From an uncultured Bacteroidales bacterium (GTDB taxonomy: Bacteria > Bacteroidota > Bacteroidia > Bacteroidales > UBA932): a DNA stretch of 55,253 nucleotides. The stretch lies in contig CAKUVA010000013.1 of NCBI GenBank assembly GCA_934693135.1, forward strand, positions 1 to 55,253. The letters run 5' to 3'. The notes beneath the pieces were generated by a model that made no database searches, was not told where the DNA came from, and saw only the letters and a list, made by a program, of their open reading frames with translations. Shown here in pieces: positions 26,076-35,760 of the stretch. The position numbers and the translations under genes are program-made. How positions within the stretch are numbered: the stretch's first letter is position 1; the number at the start of each line of letters is the position of its first letter.

Positions 26076-27569
26076 TTAATTCCAACCCTCCGTCTGGGTA
26101 AGTTTGTAGTTCTTATTCCTTGCTGACGCTGTAATAGGCCAAAGAAGTATATTAGGATTATTTACCTGCATTGCCTTAAGTTCAGGATTGTAATCCCAAA
26201 TTTTGTCAAGACGGATAAGAGCCCACCAAATAACGCCTTCAGCAGGGAACTCGAGGAAATACTCATTTACAAGCGCTGAAAGGACAGCATCACGACTTGC
26301 ATCCGTATAAAAATTCTGCACACCATATGCTCGAGACGCTATAATGTTAAGAGACGCCAGAGCACCTGCATAATCCTTCTTGTAATATTTAAGTTCGGCA
26401 TCCATCATAACTGCTAATGCATAGCGATAATACAAGAGGTCACAATCAAGGACAACTGGTTTCTTAGACATATCTCCGAGGAACTTATTAGGCCATGTAA
26501 GTGTCTGTCCTGAAGCTCCAAAGGCGCCTTCTCCAAGATTGCAGCTCACACGTGAATCATTATGTTCCTCCTTGCTTTTATTGAGAATATCAATGAAATT
26601 CTGCGAATAGCTCCACCACTGAGTTGAACTTACAGGTACAGGGTTATTCTGCTTATCTGCAGCAATCAGGTTGGAAGGATGGTAGAAATAGTTGTAGTAA
26701 CCACCAGTGATTCCTTCCTTCTGATCATTCAAGAGTGCGAACACTACTTCCCCGTTGCACTTGTTGGTACGGCTAAAAATATCAGCATAATTACCAAGCA
26801 ATCGTGAAGATGAAATACCAATCTCTTGTAACGCATCCGAAGCGGAAGAGAGACAACCTTCTCCCCCATTCTGAGTAGTGTACATCCAAAGATTATATTC
26901 AGCCTTGAGCATGTTCACGGCATCTTTCGTAGCAAAATACTTGTCTGTACCAAGATAATCACTGACAGAAAGCGCAGCATCTATATCTTTTGCAATTTGT
27001 GCATATACTTCGGCCTTAGGAGCCCTAACGGGATATGTCTCAGGCTGTGTAGTAGATTCGATAGGAACAAGATTGAGAGGAACATCTCCCCAGAGCCTCG
27101 CAGCCCAGAAATAGCAATATGCTCGAGCAAATGAAGCCTGCCCAATAGCAAAATTCCGATCTGCATCTGTCATATCCACCTTCGGAGCATATTTAAGTAC
27201 AGCATTCGCCTGGTCTATAGTAGAATATAACTTAGACCACCCTGCCGAAGATGTTGATGAGCTCATAGTACTTGTGCGAACTGATATCATATTGTTATCC
27301 TGAACTCTGGACTCAAGACTCGGTCCCCACATGTAATCACCTACACGTGCCTCTCCCCAGTAGAATACATTGATGTCATTCTGGATGAAATTGGAGCGCA
27401 TCCTATCATATATTCCGTTTGTAGACTGCAACACATCAGTGGAAGACTTCCACATATTGCTGGCAGACAATTTATTATCCTGGATTATATCCAAGTCTCC
27501 GTTGCAGGCCATGACCACAGGGGTAACAGACGCAACTACGAAAATTTTATATATGTTCTTAAGTTTCAT
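26076..27569 (-). CDS. SusD/RagB-family nutrient-uptake lipoprotein
   Basis: The start MKLKNIYKIFVVASV gives 497 residues, with an SPII site in 'PVVMACNGDLD'; an ATG 18 bases upstream is in frame but breaks the signal peptide. SusD features include 'AVLKYAPKVDMTDADRNFAIGQASFARAYCYFWAARLWGDVPL' (TPR helices, residues ~120-165; cited as landmark) and 'EVVFALLNDQKEG'. C-terminal 'DAVLSALVNEYFLEFPAEGVIWWALIRL' is the usual R..V..ER..E-type end. SusD caps the SusC pore and binds oligomeric ligand. It is 11 bases downstream of the SusC stop; both are co-expressed. Confidence 0.93.
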   Translation of the reverse strand: MKLKNIYKIFVVASVTPVVMACNGDLDIIQDNKLSASNMWKSSTDVLQSTNGIYDRMRSNFIQNDINVFYWGEARVGDYMWGPSLESRVQDNNMISVRTSTMSSSTSSAGWSKLYSTIDQANAVLKYAPKVDMTDADRNFAIGQASFARAYCYFWAARLWGDVPLNLVPIESTTQPETYPVRAPKAEVYAQIAKDIDAALSVSDYLGTDKYFATKDAVNMLKAEYNLWMYTTQNGGEGCLSSASDALQEIGISSSRLLGNYADIFSRTNKCNGEVVFALLNDQKEGITGGYYNYFYHPSNLIAADKQNNPVPVSSTQWWSYSQNFIDILNKSKEEHNDSRVSCNLGEGAFGASGQTLTWPNKFLGDMSKKPVVLDCDLLYYRYALAVMMDAELKYYKKDYAGALASLNIIASRAYGVQNFYTDASRDAVLSALVNEYFLEFPAEGVIWWALIRLDKIWDYNPELKAMQVNNPNILLWPITASARNKNYKLTQTEGWN

Positions 27570-27598
27570 ACTATCAAAAACTTTCATATTCTGTTTTA

Positions 27599-30500
27599 CT
27601 AGAATGTTATCTTGACATTGAACAGAATCTTGCGGGCTGCAGGAGCGATACTTGAGTTGTCGCTTGAGCCTGTGGAAACTGCTGAGTACATTGAGTCTCC
27701 TGAACCTGTTCCCATACCTGTCTCAGGGCTGATAGATCCGCTTACTCCTGTCCAGTAGAACAATGTGTTACCAGTCACTCCGACTGTAAGCTTTTTAACC
27801 CAGAGGTTCTTGAGCCACTTTTCAGGAAGATCGTAATAGAGAGACACATCTCTAAGGCAGAGATAATCGGCCTTTTCTACATTGAAATTGGAAGCTCTTG
27901 AGAAGTTCCTATTTCCATAATCGGCGTCATTCGGGAAGAAACGAGCATATTTCGCATTCTTGTCTCCAGGGAAACGCCAGCAGTCATACACCATCTTATC
28001 TACATTGGAGTTACTGTTTCCCAAAGTATTCTGAACAAAACGTGACTTCATATAGTTATATATGGAGTGTCCGAGAGCATAGTCAAGATAGAATGAGAAT
28101 GTCAAGTTCTTGTATCTGAATGTATTGTTGAGACCTCCAACAGAGTGAGGCATCACGTTTCCAAGCTCATACATATCCTCGGCATCAATCTGCTCGCTTC
28201 CGTCAGCTTTCTTCTTGGAACCTGGTCTGTTGCACCATTCATAGTCACCTGCATCCTTACGTCCAGTGATGGATTTTCCGTCCGAACGACGATATCCATG
28301 AGACTGGGTATCATAAAGAGCGGCATTAGCTTCAGCTTCGGTCTGGATAATGTGAGAAATTTTGTATCCCCAAATACGTCCAAGAGGTTCACCTACAGCA
28401 GTACCGCCGAAACGCTCACCGCTATCACTCATGGTATATCCACCAATTCGCCAAGCATCCTTTCCATTTAGATCAGTATACTTGTACTCATCTGGTAATG
28501 AAAGGACTTTATTCTTGTTAAACGAATAAGTAAAGTCAGTAGACCACTCAAAGTCACGTGTCCTGATATTTACAGAATTTATTTCGATTTCAGCTCCATA
28601 GAATCTTGCGCTTCCGACATTGGCTTTCACAGAACCGAGTGATCCTGTATCTGGAAGAGTAATGCTAAAAAGCATATCATCAGTTCTCTTATTGTAATAG
28701 TCAATTACGAAACGAAGACGATCATTGAAGAAACCGAGGTCAACACCGAGGTCAAGCTGAGTAGTGGTTTCCCATTTCATTCCTGAATTCTGCATCGCAG
28801 ACGGAAGCAGGGTGGATGTACCGGCATAAATTCCAGTAGAGAATGCCCCATAAGTATCATACAGGCCTATTCCGTTGTTACCAGTCTGACCATAAGACGC
28901 ACGGAACTTGAATGTATTCATGACATTTCTGTCAACATGCCAATAAGGCTCTTCTGAAATCACCCATGCCAATGATCCTGCCGGGAAGAATCCCCACCGA
29001 TTGCCTTCTGCAAACTTAGAAGAACCATCAGCACGCATTGTTGCTGAAAGGATATACCTGTCATCGAAATTGTAATTCACACGACCGAAATATGAAATCA
29101 GAGCCTGTTTCTCATCCTTGTTCGAAGCAGTGAAGTTAGTACCAGAATCAAGGATAGGAACCTTATCAGAAACTGACCCGGTAGAATTGGCCGTAAGATA
29201 CCAATATCTCCATTTCATATAGTCATATCCGGCAGTGACATCAAGTTTATGTTTCGCAGCGAATGTCTTGTTGTAGTTAAGATATGCCGTGAATGAATCC
29301 TTTGTAGTCTGAGTTCTTGTTTCAGTAGTTGAGCGAGTAGTAGAAATATAGTTAGGTGTACCATCCACTTCTCCTTTTGCATAATAACTTCCTCTGTAAT
29401 TATCATCGAAGACAGCGTACTGCGCAGTGGCCTTAAGTCCATCAATGATAGTCCACGTAAGTTTGAAGTTACCACCGAAACGATTCTGAGCCATCTCTCT
29501 ATCATAAAATGACTCATAGAACGATGCTGACTGCTGGTTTTTATTTGTTCCACCAGTAGCCCATCTTCCGTCATCATAACGTTCCCTGTTTGTAGGGCTC
29601 ATCATGAGACCTCGTCCTATTGCATTGAAATAATTGCTTGTAAGAGGATTTTTCAGAGATCTTGAAAAGTCGAAGGTCGTAGAAGCTACAAGGTTCTTAG
29701 TGATGTTGAATGAAGTGTTTCCATGCATGGTGAAAAGCTTGTACCCACTCATGGCAACCATGCCTCCATCCTGAAGATAGCTTACAGAAGCGGCATATTT
29801 CACATTCTTAGAGCCACCATTAACTCCGATATATTCTTTGTGCCAAATGGCATTAGTAAACCATTTGCTCTGCCAGTCTGTATCAGTAAAGGTAAGAATC
29901 TTATCTGGATTTACAGGGTCATACATCCACTGCCATCCCGGCTTTACGCTTTCCCCTTCATTCAGATATCGTGTCGTGAATATGTCTGTATCCTTGTTAC
30001 CTGCACCTGCTGCATTCGCACCATTAAGAATAACATTTCCATTAGGCCCCTGTGCAATGGCTGGACGTACGAATGAAAGGAATTCTCTCGCATTCATGAG
30101 ATCCCACTTACGTGAAGGAGAAGACCAACCAACTTGTGCATCGAATGTAATGCGAGGCTTCTCCCATGAGTTCCCTTTTTTAGTAGTCACGAGAATCACA
30201 CCATTGGAAGCTCGAGCACCATAGATTCCAGCGGAAGCGGCATCCTTCAGGACTTCAATAGATTCGATATCATTCGGGTTAATATCATCCATATCTCTTG
30301 TAACACCATCTACAATGACTACTGGATCATTGCTGAGGGAAATTGAAGAACCGCCTCGAATAAGGAAACGAGGAGCGTTACCAGCGATAGTGTTGTTGGA
30401 TGCCACACGCATACCAGGAACTTTTCCTTTGAGAGCATCTCCAATAGTGGAGACAGGAGCTGCATAAAGCTTGTTTCCATCAACCTTGGAAATGGCTGTA

Positions 30501-31156
30501 GTCAATGACTTCCTCGATTGTGTTCCATAACCGACAACAACAACATCATCAAGCACATTGGCATCTTGAGAAATGGAAACATTTATCTCGCCTCTGTTCA
30601 TCACACGCTCCACATGGTCAGTATAGCCTATATAAGAAAATACAAGTTCAGCATCAGGGGCAGTCTCGATGGTATACTTTCCATCAAGGTCAGTATTTAC
30701 ACCTTTAGCTGTTCCCTTGATCATAACTCCTGCACCGATAAGTGGCTCGCCATTGGAATCTGTAACAAGACCTTTTACCGTGATATTTTTTCCTGAAGCC
30801 ACAGTAGGCTGTTCATAGGTTATGACCACGGTACTGCTAAGTATCTTATACTTAAAACCAGAGACCTGACGACCAAAAATATCGTCGAGGATAGAACTTA
30901 GCGATGCATTTTTCTTGTCAATGCTAATATCGCCCATAGGTTTCTGAGCCAATGCTGACTCATACGAGAACAGCACACCTGTCTTCTGCGTGAAAGCTTC
31001 TGTAAAGCTTTTCACAGTCGCAGACTTGACAGTAAGGCTGAGATCATAGTTTTTGCTGGAGTTCACCTGCTGGGCAACAGCCGCGACGGAAAATCCCGCG
31101 AACACGACAAGTGCGACAGCAAGAACTCTCAGTCTAAATAAGATTGATTGTCTCAT
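27599..31156 (-). CDS. SusC/RagA TonB-dependent transporter with STN domain
   Basis: 1185 residues. Signal peptide 'MRQSILFRLRVLAVALVVFAGFSVAAVAQQ'. Residues ~38-105 are an STN (secretin/TonB N-terminal) domain, which couples to an anti-sigma FecR protein. Residues ~125-205 form the carboxypeptidase-D-like domain ('VKGLVTDSNGEPLIGAGVMIKGT'), then the plug starts with 'VVVGYGTQSRKSLTTAISKV' (the SusC TonB-plug signature). The rest is the 22-strand barrel, ending in '...ARKILFNVKITF' as in RagA. It imports an oligomeric nutrient with SusD. Downstream of FecR, which gives regulation by transmembrane signalling. Confidence 0.95.
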   Translation of the reverse strand: MRQSILFRLRVLAVALVVFAGFSVAAVAQQVNSSKNYDLSLTVKSATVKSFTEAFTQKTGVLFSYESALAQKPMGDISIDKKNASLSSILDDIFGRQVSGFKYKILSSTVVITYEQPTVASGKNITVKGLVTDSNGEPLIGAGVMIKGTAKGVNTDLDGKYTIETAPDAELVFSYIGYTDHVERVMNRGEINVSISQDANVLDDVVVVGYGTQSRKSLTTAISKVDGNKLYAAPVSTIGDALKGKVPGMRVASNNTIAGNAPRFLIRGGSSISLSNDPVVIVDGVTRDMDDINPNDIESIEVLKDAASAGIYGARASNGVILVTTKKGNSWEKPRITFDAQVGWSSPSRKWDLMNAREFLSFVRPAIAQGPNGNVILNGANAAGAGNKDTDIFTTRYLNEGESVKPGWQWMYDPVNPDKILTFTDTDWQSKWFTNAIWHKEYIGVNGGSKNVKYAASVSYLQDGGMVAMSGYKLFTMHGNTSFNITKNLVASTTFDFSRSLKNPLTSNYFNAIGRGLMMSPTNRERYDDGRWATGGTNKNQQSASFYESFYDREMAQNRFGGNFKLTWTIIDGLKATAQYAVFDDNYRGSYYAKGEVDGTPNYISTTRSTTETRTQTTKDSFTAYLNYNKTFAAKHKLDVTAGYDYMKWRYWYLTANSTGSVSDKVPILDSGTNFTASNKDEKQALISYFGRVNYNFDDRYILSATMRADGSSKFAEGNRWGFFPAGSLAWVISEEPYWHVDRNVMNTFKFRASYGQTGNNGIGLYDTYGAFSTGIYAGTSTLLPSAMQNSGMKWETTTQLDLGVDLGFFNDRLRFVIDYYNKRTDDMLFSITLPDTGSLGSVKANVGSARFYGAEIEINSVNIRTRDFEWSTDFTYSFNKNKVLSLPDEYKYTDLNGKDAWRIGGYTMSDSGERFGGTAVGEPLGRIWGYKISHIIQTEAEANAALYDTQSHGYRRSDGKSITGRKDAGDYEWCNRPGSKKKADGSEQIDAEDMYELGNVMPHSVGGLNNTFRYKNLTFSFYLDYALGHSIYNYMKSRFVQNTLGNSNSNVDKMVYDCWRFPGDKNAKYARFFPNDADYGNRNFSRASNFNVEKADYLCLRDVSLYYDLPEKWLKNLWVKKLTVGVTGNTLFYWTGVSGSISPETGMGTGSGDSMYSAVSTGSSDNSSIAPAARKILFNVKITF

Positions 31157-31182
31157 GTCAATAATAATATAGTTATTAATAT

Positions 31183-32136
31183 TTAGAGTTTGTTTATCTC
31201 AAGCTCAACACCAGTAAGTGCTCCGACAATATCGAGCAGTTGGTCTATAGTATCGGTACGCTTATAGTTAAGGTTATATTTTACAGTTGTATCCACAGGT
31301 GAAAGTACATTCACTTTCACGCCATACATCTCATTTATATGGGATACAATTCCCATGATGGATACATTCTGAAGTGTTATCTTATTGTAGTTCTGTACAA
31401 TGTAAGGTGTAGCATTGACCATCTCAACGGCAATATCCCCCGTAGAAGCATTAAATTCAGCTTTCTGATCCGGAGTTAGACGAACGAGATTTATTCCATC
31501 CGGTGTCTGAAGACGTACTGAACCACGCTCAAGGACAACAGATACTTTTCCTGCCTCCTCATCAGACTTCACACAGAACGCCGTACCAAGTACCCGGACC
31601 GACACAACTCCTGTTTGAACTATGAACGGATGCAATGAATCCTCATGTACATCAAAATATGCATTCCCGACAAGCTTAACTACCCTATCACCTTCCTCTC
31701 CATCAACATCACAAGAAACAGAAGAATTCTTTCCGAGCCAAACTCTCGAAGAATCTTCAAGCATTATAGCGGAAATATCCTTGGACTTATTAAGGTATGT
31801 AATATATTCTCGTTCAGGAATAACATCTTGCATGCCCTTTCTCAACGCGTTACCAGTATATAGAATAGCTGCAACAGAAGCAGCCACAAAAACAGGAATC
31901 CAACGACGCCATGATCTATGATGTCTGTAATTATCAGCCTCAACACGTGCATTCAAGCGTGCCAGTATTCTATCCGTCGCACCAGCATCTGATGTAGAAA
32001 CAGACGAATAAACTATTGCCATCGAAGCAAAATGCTTACGATTATCATCACTCTCTTCGAGCCAAGCTAAAATCTCCGCTTTTTCATCAGCTGAGGCTTC
32101 ACCACGAAGGTATTTCAGTATCAACGAATCTGTCAT
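31183..32136 (-). CDS. FecR-family anti-sigma factor
   Basis: 317 residues. The cytoplasmic N-terminus 'SLILKYLRGEASADEKAEILAWLEESDDNRKHF' (residues ~3-36; landmark only) has the FecR N-terminal helices. A transmembrane segment 'WIPVFVAASVAAILYTG' (residues ~83-100) is followed by the FecR domain with 'VWLGKNSSVSCDVDGEEGDRVVKL' and 'VQTGVVSVRVLGTAF', and a C-terminal DUF4974-like domain. FecR takes a signal from SusC's STN domain and controls an ECF sigma factor. Its usual partner gene is absent upstream: the next gene, 54 bases away, is an opine-dehydrogenase-like enzyme. Confidence 0.92.
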   Translation of the reverse strand: MTDSLILKYLRGEASADEKAEILAWLEESDDNRKHFASMAIVYSSVSTSDAGATDRILARLNARVEADNYRHHRSWRRWIPVFVAASVAAILYTGNALRKGMQDVIPEREYITYLNKSKDISAIMLEDSSRVWLGKNSSVSCDVDGEEGDRVVKLVGNAYFDVHEDSLHPFIVQTGVVSVRVLGTAFCVKSDEEAGKVSVVLERGSVRLQTPDGINLVRLTPDQKAEFNASTGDIAVEMVNATPYIVQNYNKITLQNVSIMGIVSHINEMYGVKVNVLSPVDTTVKYNLNYKRTDTIDQLLDIVGALTGVELEINKL

Positions 32137-32190
32137 GTGCTATACAGTTACATACATATAACACACTACTCAGAAAAAACACCTATCGTT

Positions 32191-33219
32191 TTAAGAAAAA
32201 AACTTAGATACAGAAAGACCCCATTCGAGAACTCTTGAAATCTCTGGAATTTGCACCTTATGCACCATACCAAGCTCATATATATAACGCAGCCCGTATG
32301 GAAAATCTTCAGTAAAATAACGACTCGAAAAATCAGGAATCCAGCCCTTGTCTACCTGTTTCATAGGAGAGAGAATTCCTTTAAATGCCTTAATATTAGA
32401 CAATTTAGCGGCAAGCGATTCTGCATCATGACTCTCGTAATAATCCAATATCGTAGGAAGGTAGCCTGGTGTAACAGGAAGTTTGTCTAAAATATGGAAA
32501 AACTCACAGTCCATAGCGATAAGTCTTTCGGCTGACGCTACATCCCACGATTCGTAGAATAATATAGGTGCAGGCCATGTGATACCTTTCTTCCATCCGG
32601 AGAACATGGTATAGAGCCTTGATGTATGCAGAATCGGATTGCTGTTAGTAAGACTCGCTTCCAAATAATTGCAAAGCAAATGGACAGGACGCCCAAACGC
32701 ACGCTCCACCCATTTGCAGAAATCTTGCTTTTCCTCACTTCCAACATGCTCCACTGCAATATTATAGCTTTCCTTATATCCAAGAAGCTTCGCAGACACC
32801 CCATATTCTGTCACTCTTGCAATAAATGGAACCCTTTGGAATCCCCATAGCGGCTGTGATTTGGCAAATATTTTCATTGCCTCGAAGAAAAAACCCGTTG
32901 AAGAGAAAACAGAGCCTACAAATGTATGCGTACCGACATACGGCATTATTTTTCTGATTTCGTCAGCGATAAGATACCCTGGAAGACATATCAAGACAAC
33001 ATCAGCTCCTGGAATAACATCTTTCGGATCAGAAGAAACTTTCTTCAAAGCCCCCTCCAATACAGAACCTTCCGGTGTTGTTACATAAACGACGCGATTC
33101 CACTTTTCAGGATGTCCTGTCAACAGAGTCACCTCTACCCCAGCCATTGCAGACAACCATCCAGCAATCACATGGCCGAGTGATCCACCTCCACATATAC
33201 TAACTCTCTCCAGTTTCAT
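32191..33219 (-). CDS. NAD/NADP octopine/nopaline dehydrogenase-family enzyme
   Basis: 342 residues. The N-terminal Rossmann region starts 'ERVSICGGGSLGHVIAGWLSAM' (GxGxxG variant), then 'ADVVLICLPGYLIADEI'. The C-terminal helical domain contains 'SNPILHTSRLYTMFSG', the NPxxH segment with the catalytic histidine of the opine/nopaline dehydrogenase family. Such enzymes reductively condense an amino group with a 2-oxo acid using NAD(P)H. It lies 9 bases downstream of the nucleotidyltransferase-aminotransferase gene, in a polysaccharide export operon, so it may modify an amine produced there (for example as an N-(1-carboxyalkyl) group). Substrates are inference. Confidence 0.85.
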   Translation of the reverse strand: MKLERVSICGGGSLGHVIAGWLSAMAGVEVTLLTGHPEKWNRVVYVTTPEGSVLEGALKKVSSDPKDVIPGADVVLICLPGYLIADEIRKIMPYVGTHTFVGSVFSSTGFFFEAMKIFAKSQPLWGFQRVPFIARVTEYGVSAKLLGYKESYNIAVEHVGSEEKQDFCKWVERAFGRPVHLLCNYLEASLTNSNPILHTSRLYTMFSGWKKGITWPAPILFYESWDVASAERLIAMDCEFFHILDKLPVTPGYLPTILDYYESHDAESLAAKLSNIKAFKGILSPMKQVDKGWIPDFSSRYFTEDFPYGLRYIYELGMVHKVQIPEISRVLEWGLSVSKFFS

Positions 33220-33228
33220 TTCGATAAA

Positions 33229-35037
33229 TTATAACGATCTCAGAATAGAAATGAGTCTTGCATTGTCATCACGACTTCTGATTGCAAGGCGTATGAACTG
33301 ACGTCCCTGCATGTTACGTTTAAGAGCACAATTGCTAACAAGCACATCATTTTCTACAAGACGCTGTGTCAGCTCTGCGGATGAATACTTATCAATAACT
33401 TCGCACAAAAAATAATTTGCCTCCGAAGGGAGGACATGCAAATAAGGAATTGACTCAAGCTCTGAAAAAAATATTTCACGTTCTGCAATGAATTTCTTGC
33501 AAGCGCGCTTATAGTCCTTCTCATATTTGCCATATATCTGAAGATAGAATTCAGCAAAAGAGTTTATATTCCAAATACTTACTTCTTTTTTTATTCGTGC
33601 TACGAGATTTTTATTCGAAGATGCGAATACTCCCAAGCGAAGCCCCGGTACACCATAAGACTTGGAAATACTCTTCATAACCATAAGATTTGAAAACCTA
33701 TCAAGGATATCATTATGTAGCAATGTATTATCCTCAATTGCATCAACAAAGTCAACGAAACTTTCATCTACTAAAAGATGTATTCCCCTATCTTCACACC
33801 ATCCAGCAAGTCTTATGACATCTTCTTTAGGCATAAAGTGACCCGATGGGTTATCAGGGTTCACAAGTAGCAGCAGTTCAATTTCTTTATCCTCGAAGAA
33901 TTCCATCAGATCATCTGCCGTATAACTAAAATCTGGAGTTTTGCATACGAACGGAACTATATCATTATCATCAAGTCTATTCGGATATTCATCAAACGTA
34001 GGAAATATCACTCCTGTTCTTCCTGAATGTTCTTCCATGACGACTTTAATAAGTTCGGCTGCACCATTCCCGACAACTACATATTCCTGACGTATACCAA
34101 AATATTTCCCGGCAAGGAGAGAATTAACCCACATACCAGACGGATAATTCGAAAGAAGTGCATCGAAATTAGCCTTGATTTCATCCTTCATACGCTTGGT
34201 CGGGAAAAATGGATTCACGAGATAACAGTAATCCAAAAGTTTCGGGAAACGCCAATATCCGCCATATCGCTTATGATACTCATGATATTTCACCTCTCCT
34301 GCTGAGAACAATGTAGAAGCAATATCAAGATCCTGTACATCATCAATCTCATACCATTTGCAATCCTCAACAGGCAGCGCTCTCAACGAGGAGTCATGCA
34401 GATAAATCAAAACTCGGAGAACTTGCTCATAGTATTCATTATTACCCATTACCTTACTATAGGCCTCCAGAAATGGTACATACTTGTCTCGGCAGAATTC
34501 CTTGCTGAACTTATATATGTTCACAGTTTTATAGTAAACATCCGCATCTTCATAGCGAAAGGCCTGTTTAGGTATAAAATTTACGATATTACGCTCTTCA
34601 TCAATTCGTACCATAGTACCATCCATCCAACTCTCATATTTGGACACGAGAGCAAGATCAGTGTCCGGATGGGATATCAGCAAATCAAGAATTTTTTCAT
34701 CAAATATCAAATCTGATTCCAAAAGGATAGTATCGTCCTGACAAAGAGCATCTTTTGCGAGCGTCAATGAATAAATATTGTTGGTCTTGTCATATATCGG
34801 ATTCTTGATATACTCTATCTTGATGACATTATCATAGCGATGTCCAATATAGTCAATCAAGTTCTGCGCCTCATAGCCGACAACAATTATCAGGCGATTC
34901 AAATGATATTTTGACAGCAAACGGATATATCGGTCAATGAGTCGTTCACCATTAACCTCAATCATGCACTTGGTATTGTTACGGGTAAGGTCACCAAGAC
35001 GTCTGCCCATACCTGCTGCAAGAATTATAGCCTGCAT
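33229..35037 (-). CDS. Fusion of nucleotidyltransferase and CobD/HisC-like aminotransferase
   Basis: 602 residues. Residues 1-~240 are an NTP transferase of the sugar/choline-phosphate (LicC-like) type: 'IILAAGMGRRLGDLTRNNTKCMIEVNG' (residues 3-29; GG...Gx.Rl pattern), 'LIIVVGYEAQNLIDYI', 'LLESDLIF' (metal Asp). Residues ~250-602 are a fold-type I PLP enzyme like threonine-phosphate decarboxylase CobD or HisC: 'NPDNPSGHFMP', 'LLVDESFVDFVDAI' and the PLP lysine in 'SISKSYGVPGLRLG' (about residue 459). Such a fusion could make and cytidylylate an amino-alcohol phosphate or 2-aminoethylphosphonate, giving a CMP/CDP-linked donor. The phosphonate-making PepM is not in the window. Spacing to both neighbours is under ten bases. 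Confidence 0.85.
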   Translation of the reverse strand: MQAIILAAGMGRRLGDLTRNNTKCMIEVNGERLIDRYIRLLSKYHLNRLIIVVGYEAQNLIDYIGHRYDNVIKIEYIKNPIYDKTNNIYSLTLAKDALCQDDTILLESDLIFDEKILDLLISHPDTDLALVSKYESWMDGTMVRIDEERNIVNFIPKQAFRYEDADVYYKTVNIYKFSKEFCRDKYVPFLEAYSKVMGNNEYYEQVLRVLIYLHDSSLRALPVEDCKWYEIDDVQDLDIASTLFSAGEVKYHEYHKRYGGYWRFPKLLDYCYLVNPFFPTKRMKDEIKANFDALLSNYPSGMWVNSLLAGKYFGIRQEYVVVGNGAAELIKVVMEEHSGRTGVIFPTFDEYPNRLDDNDIVPFVCKTPDFSYTADDLMEFFEDKEIELLLLVNPDNPSGHFMPKEDVIRLAGWCEDRGIHLLVDESFVDFVDAIEDNTLLHNDILDRFSNLMVMKSISKSYGVPGLRLGVFASSNKNLVARIKKEVSIWNINSFAEFYLQIYGKYEKDYKRACKKFIAEREIFFSELESIPYLHVLPSEANYFLCEVIDKYSSAELTQRLVENDVLVSNCALKRNMQGRQFIRLAIRSRDDNARLISILRSL

Positions 35038-35044
35038 AGAGAAA

Positions 35045-35755
35045 CTACTTATTCATTATCTGCGCAAGACGCGCAATTACATTTTTGGACAATATCTTGC
35101 ATGTAACTTGTCCTTCGAGGGCTCTGAAACGATGGCAATCTGTGCCAGTCATGCTATAAAGTCCTTTTTCCAAGAGCGCCTCAGATTTATGAGCAACCTC
35201 TTCACCATAAACGCCAAGAATCGATGGGATGTTCAGCTGTAGCAACGCCCCCATGTCATGAAGTCTTTCATAATCAGCCATGGTCATGTAGCGGTAGCGT
35301 TCAGGATGAGCTATTATAGGTGTGTAACCCGAAACTACAAGGCTGTCGATAATATCCCAAAAATCCATTGGTGCAGACCATGTGGAAGTTTCCACAAGCA
35401 ACTTATTGTCATCGTGAAGAAGAAAATCCTTCTGTTTCATTCTCTCCACGAAAAGGGTATCAATCATATTCTCCGAAGCAAGAGATAGCTCAAGCCCGCC
35501 ATGATAGGCAGACTTGAGCTCCTCAAATCGTTTACGCAGAAACTCTGTTGTATTCGGCACATCCTCCATTATGTGAGGTGTAAGCCAAACTTTGTGGACA
35601 CCGGCCTTCTCCATATAATCAAGGATTCCCAATGATTCCTCCAATGTCTTCACACCATCATCCACGCCAAAAAGGATGTGAGAATGGTTATCAACAAATC
35701 CATTCATCAATCCGCTTTCAACAAGACTTTTTCTGCTATTGAAAAAACCGAACAT
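35045..35755 (-). CDS. CpsB/YwqE-type PHP tyrosine-protein phosphatase
   Basis: 236 residues. Metal-binding 'VDNHSHILFGVDDG' at about residue 20 (xHxH...DDG) and 'PHIMEDVPNT', 'LLVETS' and 'PIIAHPERYRYM' belong to the CpsB/CapC PHP-family phosphatases that dephosphorylate Wzc-type kinases. It sits five bases after the Wzc stop, so kinase and phosphatase are coupled. It would dephosphorylate the tyrosine-rich C-terminus of that kinase, as in known capsule systems; the tail here is a Tyr-Gly repeat. No other role is suggested. Confidence 0.92.
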   Translation of the reverse strand: MFGFFNSRKSLVESGLMNGFVDNHSHILFGVDDGVKTLEESLGILDYMEKAGVHKVWLTPHIMEDVPNTTEFLRKRFEELKSAYHGGLELSLASENMIDTLFVERMKQKDFLLHDDNKLLVETSTWSAPMDFWDIIDSLVVSGYTPIIAHPERYRYMTMADYERLHDMGALLQLNIPSILGVYGEEVAHKSEALLEKGLYSMTGTDCHRFRALEGQVTCKILSKNVIARLAQIMNK

Positions 35756-35760
35756 ATTAC

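Noticed and set aside
32137..32190. ECF sigma gene sought in front of FecR
   Set aside because: Only 54 bases are free and no frame of any size fits; hence reported as missing.
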